Shown one piece after another: positions 8,664-15,606 of a stretch of 61,337 nucleotides of DNA. Both the position numbers and the translations under genes were made by a program. The stretch covers positions 1 to 61,337 of the forward strand of contig NZ_VFVR01000016.1 of the NCBI RefSeq assembly GCF_006442205.1, given 5' to 3'. The notes below the pieces were generated by a model. That model saw nothing but the letters and a program-made list of their open reading frames with translations, was not told the origin of the DNA and ran no database searches. Within the stretch, counting starts at the first letter, position 1. Each line of letters starts with the position of its first letter. Origin of the DNA: Mesorhizobium sp. B2-3-12. GTDB lineage: Bacteria > Pseudomonadota > Alphaproteobacteria > Rhizobiales > Rhizobiaceae.

Positions 8664-9002
8664 TCAGAGTGCGTCGGTGTCTGTTTCGCCGGTGCGGATG
8701 CGCACCGCCTGGTCGATGCCGAAGACGAAGATCTTGCCGTCGCCGATCTGGCCGGTCTTGGCCGCGGCGGTGATGGCTTCGACGGCCTTGTCGACCGTGT
8801 CGGCCGCGACCGCGACCTCGATCTTGATCTTCGGCAGGAAGGAGACCGCGTATTCCGCCCCGCGATAGATTTCCGTATGTCCCTTCTGACGCCCGTAGCC
8901 TTTGACTTCGGTGACGGTCAGGCCCTGGATGCCGACGGCGGTAAGCGCTTCGCGTACCTCGTCCAGCTTGAACGGCTTGATGATTGCCATCACGATTTTC
9001 AT
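8664..9002 (-). CDS. glnK: PII nitrogen regulatory protein GlnK
   Basis: This 112-residue trimeric PII protein reads 2-oxoglutarate and ATP/ADP levels. It blocks AmtB when ammonium is plentiful and is uridylylated under nitrogen limitation. The uridylylation site Tyr51 sits in the T-loop (IYRGAEYAVSF), and the C-terminal signature GKIFVFGIDQAVRIRTGE is present. The link to amtB just downstream identifies it as GlnK rather than GlnB. A sigma-54 promoter and an upstream NtrC-like site indicate nitrogen-limitation control. Confidence 0.97.
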   Translation of the reverse strand: MKIVMAIIKPFKLDEVREALTAVGIQGLTVTEVKGYGRQKGHTEIYRGAEYAVSFLPKIKIEVAVAADTVDKAVEAITAAAKTGQIGDGKIFVFGIDQAVRIRTGETDTDAL

Positions 9003-9084
9003 AAGGTTTCACCCTTTGCTGTTGCGGTCCCCCGCGTTTGCACACCTTCACCGATCCCGGAGGAGCCGGAGAGTGCCCCCAAGG

Positions 9085-9102
9085 ATTCAAGCTCCGTGCC
9101 AA
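9085..9102 (-). promoter_or_regulatory. Sigma-54 promoter of glnK-amtB
   Basis: Read on the minus strand: TTGGCACG, four bases, TTGAAT. This matches the -24/-12 consensus TGGCACG-N4-TTGC except for one base at -12. It lies 83-100 bases upstream of the glnK start, in the expected orientation. Confidence 0.8.
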
Positions 9103-9164
9103 GTGCCGAAGCAGGGTGTTAACCTGTTGTAAACAAAGGGATCAGGGCGATCACAGCCAGTAGG

Positions 9165-9181
9165 TGCCAGGACTCATGGCA
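9165..9181 (-). promoter_or_regulatory. Candidate NtrC enhancer site
   Basis: The inverted repeat TGCCA-N7-TGGCA lies about 75-80 bases upstream of the sigma-54 -24 element, a usual enhancer distance. The half-sites match the NtrC consensus only partly. Confidence 0.35.
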
Positions 9182-9199
9182 GGCTGTTTGCTTAAAAAC

Positions 9200-9223
9200 T
9201 ATGCAATTTCTTGAAATTGCATA
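9200..9223. promoter_or_regulatory. Perfect 11-bp inverted repeat between tesB and glnK
   Basis: TATGCAATTTC, two bases, GAAATTGCATA: a perfect A/T-rich palindrome 17 bases after the tesB stop codon. On the minus strand it is followed by GTTTTTAA, so it could be a weak terminator for tesB. Its symmetry also suits an operator for an Lrp/AsnC- or GntR-type regulator. Confidence 0.6.
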
Positions 9224-9239
9224 ATTTGCCGGCTTCTGC

Positions 9240-10100
9240 TCAACGCTTGAGCCGGATGAGCCCTTCCTGCGCCATCGAGGCGATCAGCGTGCCGTCGCGG
9301 GCATAGAGCGTGCCACGGCTGAAACCACGTGATCCCGAACTCGAGGGACTGTCCTGAGCATAGAGCAGCCAGCCATCGAGCGAATGCGGCCGGTGGAACC
9401 ACATCGAATGGTCGATGCTGGCGGCCTGGATGTCGGGATCGAACAGGCCGCGCCCGTGCGCGAAGGTCGAGGTGTCGAGTAGCGTCATGTCGGAGAGGTA
9501 GGCGAGCAGCACCGACTGCAGCGCGCGGTCATCGGGGACGGGACCGGCCAGGCGGATCCAGACATTCTGTCGGGGCGGCAGCTTGTCGCGGCTTTCATAG
9601 TGCTGGAGATTGACGGGCCGCAGCTCCAGTGGCCGCTCGCGCGCCCAGAAGCGACGCACCGCCTCCGGCACCCGCTCGGCGGTTTCGAGCAGCTGGCGCT
9701 GCGTCTTCAGCCCTTCGGGCGGCGGCACGTCTTCGGGCAGCGCGAACTGATGCTCGAGCCCCTTCTCGTCGACCTGGAACGAGGCCTCCAGCGAAAAGAT
9801 CGCCTGTCCGTGCTGGATCGCCAGCACGCGCCGCGTGGTGAACGAACCGCCGTCGCGGATACGGTCGACTTCGTAGATGATCGGCACCTTGATGTCGCCC
9901 GGGCGCATGAAATAGCCGTGCAGCGAATGCACGAAACGGTCCGGCTCCACCGTCCGCTGCGCCGCCACCAGCGCCTGGGCGATCGTCTGGCCGCCGAACA
10001 CGCGCTGCCATTCCACCTGGGGGCTGCGACCACGATACAGATTGTGTTCCAGCCTCTCGAGGTCGAGAATGCGCAGAAGCTCGTCGATCGCCGCCGTCAT
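9240..10100 (-). CDS. tesB: Acyl-CoA thioesterase II
   Basis: This 286-residue double-hotdog enzyme hydrolyses medium- and long-chain acyl-CoA. Family features are VFGGQTIAQALVAAQRTV near the N-terminus, HSLHGYFMRPGD, the first hotdog helix, and SIDHSMWFHRP with the GWLLY segment in the second domain. Length matches E. coli TesB (286). The ATG at 10100 was chosen because it begins the family N-terminus MTAAIDELLRILDLE; a longer frame would run into the divergent hydroxylase. The 118-base gap to that gene probably holds divergent promoters. Confidence 0.93.
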   Translation of the reverse strand: MTAAIDELLRILDLERLEHNLYRGRSPQVEWQRVFGGQTIAQALVAAQRTVEPDRFVHSLHGYFMRPGDIKVPIIYEVDRIRDGGSFTTRRVLAIQHGQAIFSLEASFQVDEKGLEHQFALPEDVPPPEGLKTQRQLLETAERVPEAVRRFWARERPLELRPVNLQHYESRDKLPPRQNVWIRLAGPVPDDRALQSVLLAYLSDMTLLDTSTFAHGRGLFDPDIQAASIDHSMWFHRPHSLDGWLLYAQDSPSSSGSRGFSRGTLYARDGTLIASMAQEGLIRLKR

Positions 10101-10218
10101 TGTTTTGTGACCTCGCCGCAAAATTGCTATGGCGGTTTCCGACAGGAAGGACGAGCCGTCAAGGGCGCAAGCCCCGGCCGGCACGCCCAAAGGGTCGCCG
10201 AGAGAAGGAGCCAGGACA

Positions 10219-11478
10219 ATGGAACGCAAGGCGGACGCCAAGACCAGATCCGGGCTCGATGTTCTCGTCGCCGGCGCCGGCTATGTCGGGCTGGCCGCGG
10301 CCGTTTCGCTGAAGCAGGCCCGCCCGGGCCTCGCCGTGGCACTGGTCGATGCCGCGCCTGCCGGTTCCTGGCAGAGGGATGGCCGTGCCTCGGCCATCGC
10401 CGCAGCCGCCTGCCGCATGCTCGACCAGCTCGGCGTCTGGGCCGAGATCGCGCCTCGGGCGCAGGCGATCACCGAGATGATCATCACCGATTCGCGCAGC
10501 GCCGATCCGGTCCGCCCGGTCTTCCTGACCTTCGGCGGCGAGGTGGCGCCCGGCGAACCCTTCGCGCATATGGTCGCCAACAGGGCGTTGAACGGCGCCT
10601 TGCGGGCCAAGGCCGAAAAACTCGGCATCGACATCATCGAAGGTGTGGCGGTGCAGGGTTTTGAGACCAGTGGCGCCGGCATCACTGTGCATCTGGCCGA
10701 CGGCGCCGCCTTGACGGCGCGGCTGCTGGTCGCCGCCGATGGCGTCAATTCGAAACTGCGCGACATGGCCGGCATCAAGACGGTCAAGTGGGAATACGGC
10801 CAGTCCGGCATCGTCTGCACCGTGGCGCATGAACGTCCGCATAATGGCCGCGCCGAAGAACACTTTTTACCCGCCGGCCCGTTCGCCACGCTGCCGCTGA
10901 AACCCGACGAGGACGGCACCAACCGCTCGTCGATCGTCTGGGTCGAACGGGCGGAGGATGCCAAGGCGCTGGTTGAAGGCGACGATCTCGTCTTCGAGCA
11001 TGAACTCGAACAGCGCTTCGGTCTCAAGCTGGGAGAGATCCGCGTCGCGGACAAGCCGCGCGCCTGGCCGCTCGGCCTGACCATCGCGCGCGCCTTCGTC
11101 GCGCCACGCGTCGCGCTTGCCGGCGACGCCGCCCACGGCATCCATCCGATCGCCGGCCAGGGCCTCAATCTTGGCTTCAAGGATGTTGCGGCCCTTGCCG
11201 AGGTGATCGTCGAGGCCGACCGGCTCGGCCAGGACATCGGCGCGCTCGACGTGCTGGAGCGCTACCAGCAATGGCGCCGTTTCGACACCGTGCAGATGGG
11301 CGTCACCACCGATGTGTTGAACCGGCTGTTTTCCAACGACATCACCCCGCTGCGCACCGTGCGCGACATCGGCCTCGGCCTCGTCGAGCGCATGCCGCGC
11401 CTGAAGGAGTTCTTCATCCGCCAGGCCTCGGGACTGTCGGCCGGCACGCCGAGACTGCTGAAGGGCGAGGCGATCTGA
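10219..11478 (+). CDS. UbiH/UbiF/VisC-family FAD hydroxylase (ubiquinone biosynthesis)
   Basis: This 419-residue flavoprotein monooxygenase of the UbiH group hydroxylates the aromatic ring during ubiquinone synthesis at the inner membrane. The FAD-binding GxG-type loop is VLVAGAGYVG (residues 15-24), the DG motif is LLVAADGVNSKLR, and the second FAD motif is GDAAHGIHPIAGQGLNLGFKD. Which ring position it hydroxylates (UbiF, UbiH, UbiI or a rhizobial UbiL/UbiM type) cannot be read from the sequence, so no symbol is given. The ATG at 10219 is supported by GGAG eight bases upstream; an upstream in-frame start at 10129 lacks one. Confidence 0.9.
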   Translation: MERKADAKTRSGLDVLVAGAGYVGLAAAVSLKQARPGLAVALVDAAPAGSWQRDGRASAIAAAACRMLDQLGVWAEIAPRAQAITEMIITDSRSADPVRPVFLTFGGEVAPGEPFAHMVANRALNGALRAKAEKLGIDIIEGVAVQGFETSGAGITVHLADGAALTARLLVAADGVNSKLRDMAGIKTVKWEYGQSGIVCTVAHERPHNGRAEEHFLPAGPFATLPLKPDEDGTNRSSIVWVERAEDAKALVEGDDLVFEHELEQRFGLKLGEIRVADKPRAWPLGLTIARAFVAPRVALAGDAAHGIHPIAGQGLNLGFKDVAALAEVIVEADRLGQDIGALDVLERYQQWRRFDTVQMGVTTDVLNRLFSNDITPLRTVRDIGLGLVERMPRLKEFFIRQASGLSAGTPRLLKGEAI

Positions 11479-11533
11479 CCGTCTCGCTGACGACGCAGCG
11501 GGCGTTTCGCGCCAATCGCCGGGGCCAGCGATC

Positions 11534-12064
11534 TCAGTTCACCTCGAACCCGAGCTTCTGCCTCAGCCGCAGCATGCGCTGGTCGGGTATCTTCAGGCTC
11601 TGCTCTCCGCCCTGAGCCACCCGGTTCAGCATCTGCAGCAGATCGTCCCGTTCGCTCGGGTCGAGGCGTTCGCGCAGGAAGGGTGCCAGCTTGTCGATGA
11701 CGATGGTGGCGTCGTCTATCTGCGTCGCGGCCCACTTGGCATAGACAACCGCCTCGTCGGTCTTCTTCGGCCCGGCCGCGATCTGCGAGATCACCTCGCG
11801 AATGACGGCTTCGCGCCGCGGCAGAACCGGGCCGTCTTCGGAAACCATCGCGGTGATCAGCGTCGCGGCGGCCACCACCGGATCGTCGATCGCCGTCAAC
11901 GGCGACAGCGCCGCCTGCTTGCGCAGTTTCTTGCGCCTGATGTTGCCTTGCACGCGCCCGACGACATCGGCGACCTCGCGCGCGGCGTCGTTCATCGCCT
12001 TCATCCGGTACCACCAAAACGCCGCCGCGCCCAGTGCGCCAAGGATAGCAATCAGGAAAGGCAT
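11534..12064 (-). CDS. Membrane-anchored protein, TerB-like helical domain
   Basis: The 176-residue protein has one N-terminal membrane span (FLIAILGALGAAAFWWYRM), a basic stretch (NIRRKKLRKQ), then an all-helical region (about 55-165). That region reads like a TerB/DjlA-type domain: ITAMVSEDGPVLPRREAVIREVI and ERLDPSERDDLLQMLNRVA. The function of this family is unknown in rhizobia. It is convergent with the UbiH-type gene, with 55 bases between stops. TerB similarity is my impression from pattern, not a search result. Confidence 0.75.
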   Translation of the reverse strand: MPFLIAILGALGAAAFWWYRMKAMNDAAREVADVVGRVQGNIRRKKLRKQAALSPLTAIDDPVVAAATLITAMVSEDGPVLPRREAVIREVISQIAAGPKKTDEAVVYAKWAATQIDDATIVIDKLAPFLRERLDPSERDDLLQMLNRVAQGGEQSLKIPDQRMLRLRQKLGFEVN

Positions 12065-12219
12065 ATCGAACCCCCGAAATCCGGGTGACGATAGGAGAAC
12101 TATCCCGTTGCTTCAACACGCAAGAGTTGCTTCCGGCGAAGAAAATTCAATTCACGGAAGGTGAAGCTTAGGCGGATAAACAAGCTTTGCCCACGTGCCG
12201 CAAGCAACGCCGGCTCTGG

Positions 12220-12576
12220 CTATGACCCCGGTATGTCGTAGATCGCCCGAACCTCGACCGTGCCGAGTTCGGCCAGCGGAATGCCGGCGGCGATGTCCAG
12301 CGCCTCCTCGAGAGTGCCGGCCTCGACCATCACGAAGCCGAGCAATTGTTCCTTGGTCTCCGCGAAGGGACCATCGGTGACCAGGCGCTTGCCCTTGCGC
12401 CGCCGCACCGACTTCGACGTCCCCACCGATTGCAGCGCCTGCGCGATGATCAGCTTGCCTTGCTGATCCAGCGACCTGTCATAGGCGAGCGAATCGGCGT
12501 CGAGCTTGGCCCCGCGTTCCGGGGTCAGTGCATGGAGGTCTTTTTCCTTACCATAGACGAGCAAGACATATTTCAT
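12220..12576 (-). CDS. YCII-related domain protein
   Basis: The 118-residue protein has the YCII ferredoxin-like fold: MKYVLLVYGKE start, the hallmark DGPFAETKEQLLGFVMVEA in the middle, and IPLAELGTVEVRAI at the end. Family members are thought to be small enzymes or ligand binders and are often near ECF sigma factors. No sigma factor is present here. Its ATG overlaps the stop of the upstream small membrane protein by four bases (ATGA), so translation is coupled. Confidence 0.85.
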   Translation of the reverse strand: MKYVLLVYGKEKDLHALTPERGAKLDADSLAYDRSLDQQGKLIIAQALQSVGTSKSVRRRKGKRLVTDGPFAETKEQLLGFVMVEAGTLEEALDIAAGIPLAELGTVEVRAIYDIPGS

Positions 12577-12794
12577 TTCATGCTCCCTTCCTCTGACGAA
12601 CCATAGGATGCGGCGACAACCATGTCAGTCTTGCCCGCGGCCGCATGATCGAGAAGGCATGCCGCGGCCACAATGATGGCAACGGCCGCCAGCAGCCGGC
12701 CGAAGCCGGACGCCGGCGGATTCAGCCAGAAGTCTTCCTGTCGCTCAGGCCCGCGGCCCGGCCTCGTCCACAACGCGAAAAACAGATTGTCCAT
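12573..12794 (-). CDS. Small membrane protein, unknown
   Basis: The 73-residue protein has one predicted span (RLLAAVAIIVAAACLLDHAAAG, about residues 33-54). It has an N-terminal Pro/Arg-rich part and a short polar tail. I do not recognise a family. The ATGA overlap with the YCII gene and its own upstream space support it as a real first gene of a two-gene unit. The reading is less certain than its neighbour because it is short. Confidence 0.5.
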   Translation of the reverse strand: MDNLFFALWTRPGRGPERQEDFWLNPPASGFGRLLAAVAIIVAAACLLDHAAAGKTDMVVAASYGSSEEGSMK

Positions 12795-13006
12795 GAAATC
12801 CTCCCATCAGGCCACAGCCCGTGGCCACCCGCAGGACGGCCGGCCCGGATGGAAGCCGACATTTTTGCGCGCATATTTTTCCGCGAGGGAAGGTGCCGTC
12901 ATCGTGCCGTGGTGCAAACAGCGCAGTGGTCTTCGCGCGCGCCCGCGCTATAGTTGACCGGACGCCGGCTCACCCGAGACAAATCACGACAACCCAGGAG
13001 GACTCC

Positions 13007-13432
13007 ATGGACCGCACCGCAAACGCCGTCTGGAAAGGCAATTTGAAAGAGGGCAAGGGCACGCTCGACACCCAGAGCGGAACCCTGAAGGGGACACCCT
13101 ATTCGTTCAAAGCGCGTTTCGAGGACGAAAGCGGCAAGTCCGGCACCAATCCGGAAGAGCTGATCGCCGCCGCCCATGCCGGCTGCTACGCCATGCAGCT
13201 CTCGCATTTCCTGGCCGAGAACGGCACGCCGGCGCAAGAACTCGACGCGAAGGCCGTGGTCACCCTGGTTCCCGGCACAGGCATCACCGGCAGCGCGATC
13301 ACGCTGGTCGGCAAGGTGCCCGGCATCGATGCGGCGAAATTCAAGGAGCTGGCCGAGAAGGCCAAGGCCGAATGCCCGGTCTCCAAGGCGCTCGGCGCCA
13401 TAAACGTATCGCTCGACGCCAGGCTGGGCTGA
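13007..13432 (+). CDS. osmC: OsmC-family peroxidase
   Basis: This 141-residue thiol peroxidase of the OsmC branch reduces organic hydroperoxides using lipoyl-type reductants. The two active Cys are Cys60 (in AAHAGCYAMQLSHFL) and Cys123 (in KAECPVSKALG). The opening TANAVWKGNLKEGKGTLDTQSG is typical of OsmC rather than Ohr. The ATG at 13007 has AGGAG seven bases upstream. A palindromic repeat follows directly downstream. An Ohr paralogue with its regulator is at 27.4-27.8 kb, so two branches of the superfamily occur in this window. Confidence 0.93.
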   Translation: MDRTANAVWKGNLKEGKGTLDTQSGTLKGTPYSFKARFEDESGKSGTNPEELIAAAHAGCYAMQLSHFLAENGTPAQELDAKAVVTLVPGTGITGSAITLVGKVPGIDAAKFKELAEKAKAECPVSKALGAINVSLDARLG

Positions 13433-13442
13433 TCGAAAGCTG

Positions 13443-13656
13443 GCGCCGCCCCTCACCTGCCTGCCCGTCCTTCGCTGCGCTGCAGTTACGGAGGGTAAAC
13501 CGGCATCCTCTCCCGTATAGGGACGGGGAGAGGGGCGCTGTCGTCGATCGCTTCGCCAACCGCCAACGCCTCCGAAAGAGGGCCGGCGCTGAAGCTTCCC
13601 TTTCTCCCCGTCTCTATACGGGGAGAAATGTCCGGCAGGACAATGAGGGGCGGCGC
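13443..13656. repeat. MITE-like palindromic element with 13-bp perfect ends
   Basis: A 214-base stretch bounded by GCGCCGCCCCTCA and its exact reverse complement TGAGGGGCGGCGC. Inside are two hairpins built on CTCCCCGT-type arms (CTCTCCCGTATAGGGACGGGGAGAG is split here as positions 13509-13533, and 13599-13625 for the second). It carries no gene and fills most of the 263-base gap between osmC and yceH. A shorter relative lies inside ftsY at 57316-57386. Confidence 0.75.
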
Positions 13657-13695
13657 AAACCTCGGCCGTGCACAAACCGGCTGCTGCAGGCAGCC

Positions 13696-14325
13696 TTACC
13701 CGCCCGGGGCGTCAAGCCGGGCGCGCAGAGCCGCGACTTCCTGCTCCAGTGCTTCCACCCTGGCTTCAAGGTCGGAAACGGGCACGGCCGAAGCACCGCG
13801 TTGCGCGGATAGTGCAGCCACGTCCACAGGCCCGGCAAGCAGATGCACATAGCGGTCCTCGCGCTGGCCCGGTCCGCGCGGGATTTCCTGGATCAGCGCC
13901 GGCCGCCGGCCGATCAGCATGTCGAGTTCAGCGCGCAGATCCTCGATCGACGAGAACCGCGCCATGCGTTCGCTCCGCGCCAACAGCTCATGCGCCGTCT
14001 GCGGTCCGCGCAGCAAGAGCAGGCCAAGCAAGGCGGTCTGCGGCGTGGTCAGCGAAAAGCGCTGCGCCATCTGATGCTCGTAGCGCTCGACGCGCGAACC
14101 GAACATCTGCCGCACCAGCCCTTTCTGCTCGAGCAGCTTCAGCGCCCTGTGCACCTCCGTCTGTTCCAGCGCCATGACAGGCTCGCGCGCCGTCTTCTGG
14201 TTGGCGGCGGCAAGTGCCGCATTGAGCGTCAGCGGATAAACATCAGGCGTCAGCTCCTTCTTCTCGATCAGGCAGCCAAGCACCCGGGCTTCGGCCGGAG
14301 AGAGGATGGGAAGGTCTTCGCTCAT
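13696..14325 (-). CDS. YceH-family (DUF480) winged-helix protein
   Basis: This 209-residue protein of the YceH/DUF480 family has two tandem winged-helix domains: ILSPAEARVLGCLIEKKELTPDVYPLTLNA, then PQTALLGLLLLRGPQTAHELLARSERM. The end (DLEARVEALEQEVAALRARL) forms a short coiled coil, as usual for the family. Its role is not established; the fold suggests DNA binding. The ATG at 14325 was chosen because MSEDLPILSPAEARVLG is the family start; the longer frame runs through sdhB in another frame. Confidence 0.9.
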   Translation of the reverse strand: MSEDLPILSPAEARVLGCLIEKKELTPDVYPLTLNAALAAANQKTAREPVMALEQTEVHRALKLLEQKGLVRQMFGSRVERYEHQMAQRFSLTTPQTALLGLLLLRGPQTAHELLARSERMARFSSIEDLRAELDMLIGRRPALIQEIPRGPGQREDRYVHLLAGPVDVAALSAQRGASAVPVSDLEARVEALEQEVAALRARLDAPGG

Positions 14326-14390
14326 TGAGATTGCTATCCTTTCGAAGGCCGGAGGGACAGCGACGCGGCCTACTCTATAACCGCACCGGG

Positions 14391-15170
14391 CTAAACCCGT
14401 CTCTCCACCATCATCTTCTTGATCTCGGCGATCGCCTTCGCCGGGTTCAGCCCCTTCGGGCAGGTCTGGGCGCAGTTCATGATGGTGTGGCAGCGGTAGA
14501 GCCGGAACGGGTCTTCGAGATTGTCGAGCCGTTCCCCCTTGGCCTCGTCGCGGCTGTCGATCAGCCAGCGATAGGCCTGCAGCAACGTCGCCGGGCCGAG
14601 ATAGCGGTCGCCGTTCCACCAGTAGCTCGGACATGAGGTGGAGCAGCAGGCGCACAGGATGCATTCGTAGAGCCCGTCGAGCTTTTCGCGATCCTCATGG
14701 CTCTGCAGCCATTCCTTGGCCGGCGTCGGCGACATCGTCTTCAGCCATGGCTCGATCGAGGCGTGCTGGGCATAGAAATTGGTGAGGTCGGGCACCAGGT
14801 CCTTGATCACCGGCATATGCGGCAGCGGATAGATCTTGATCGCGCCCGATATGTCGTCGCAGCCCTTGGTGCAGGCGAGCGTGTTCGAACCGTCGATGTT
14901 CATGGCGCAGGAACCGCAAATGCCTTCGCGGCAGGAGCGGCGTAAGGTCAGCGTCGGGTCGATCTTGTTCTTGATCCAGAGCAGCGCGTCGAGCACCATC
15001 GGCCCGCAATCGTCCATGTCGACGAAATAGGTGTCGATGCGCGGGTTCTCGTCATCGTCGGGCGACCAGCGATAGATGCGGTATTCCCGCAGGTTGGTGG
15101 CACCCTCCGGCTTCGGCCAGGTCTTGCCCTGCTGGACCTTCGAATTCTTGGGGAGCGTGAGTTCGACCAT
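14391..15170 (-). CDS. sdhB: Succinate dehydrogenase iron-sulfur subunit
   Basis: The 259-residue Fe-S subunit of complex II carries electrons from SdhA FAD to quinone at the inner membrane. The N-terminal plant-ferredoxin domain has the [2Fe-2S] cysteines in SCREGICGSCAMNIDGSNTLAC. The C-terminal domain has the [4Fe-4S] and [3Fe-4S] sets in CILCACCSTSCP and CHTIMNCAQTCPKGL. It is the last gene of the operon; its ATG overlaps the stop of the preceding small gene by one base (TAATG). Confidence 0.97.
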   Translation of the reverse strand: MVELTLPKNSKVQQGKTWPKPEGATNLREYRIYRWSPDDDENPRIDTYFVDMDDCGPMVLDALLWIKNKIDPTLTLRRSCREGICGSCAMNIDGSNTLACTKGCDDISGAIKIYPLPHMPVIKDLVPDLTNFYAQHASIEPWLKTMSPTPAKEWLQSHEDREKLDGLYECILCACCSTSCPSYWWNGDRYLGPATLLQAYRWLIDSRDEAKGERLDNLEDPFRLYRCHTIMNCAQTCPKGLNPAKAIAEIKKMMVERRV

Positions 15171-15604
15171 TACCTCAGGTCCTTTCGGATGACGAGCTTC
15201 AGCCCGGACCAGATTTCGTTCACGGCGGCGACCTTGACGTCGACAAGATCGAGCTTGAGCGCTTCGGCGCGGACAACGCCCTCGGTGACGTCGGTGGCCA
15301 CCTTGGAGGCCTTCTTCGGCCAGGACACCCAGACCATGCCGTCGCGCTTGATCGCCGCCTCGACGGTGCCGAGGCGATCCTCGATCTCGGCGCGCTGTCG
15401 GGTGAAAGCGTGAACGGCGTCGTATTTGAGAGTTGCGCCCGAAATCTCGGACCATTCGGCGAGCCGATCGACCTCGGCGAAATCGACGGCTTCGGTGAGG
15501 TCCGCGAGTTCGGACGGCAGCGCGATGAAAGCGGCAACCATGCCGTCCTTCAGGCCGAGCTTGGCCGGAAGGGGCGTGCCGGAATGTCCCGCCGCCATCG
15601 CCAT
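15170..15604 (-). CDS. DUF3052-like protein embedded in the sdh operon
   Basis: The 144-residue soluble protein lies between sdhA and sdhB, starting two bases after the sdhA stop and overlapping the sdhB start by one base, so it must be translated with complex II. The C-terminal half (DGMVWVSWPKKASKVATDVTEGVVRAEA, then AVNEIWSGLKLVIRK) resembles DUF3052 proteins of unknown function. No membrane span, Cys cluster or cofactor motif is visible. A role in complex II assembly or expression is possible from position only. Two start codons (15604 and 15598) are in frame. Confidence 0.8.
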   Translation of the reverse strand: MAMAAGHSGTPLPAKLGLKDGMVAAFIALPSELADLTEAVDFAEVDRLAEWSEISGATLKYDAVHAFTRQRAEIEDRLGTVEAAIKRDGMVWVSWPKKASKVATDVTEGVVRAEALKLDLVDVKVAAVNEIWSGLKLVIRKDLR

Positions 15605-15606
15605 CG

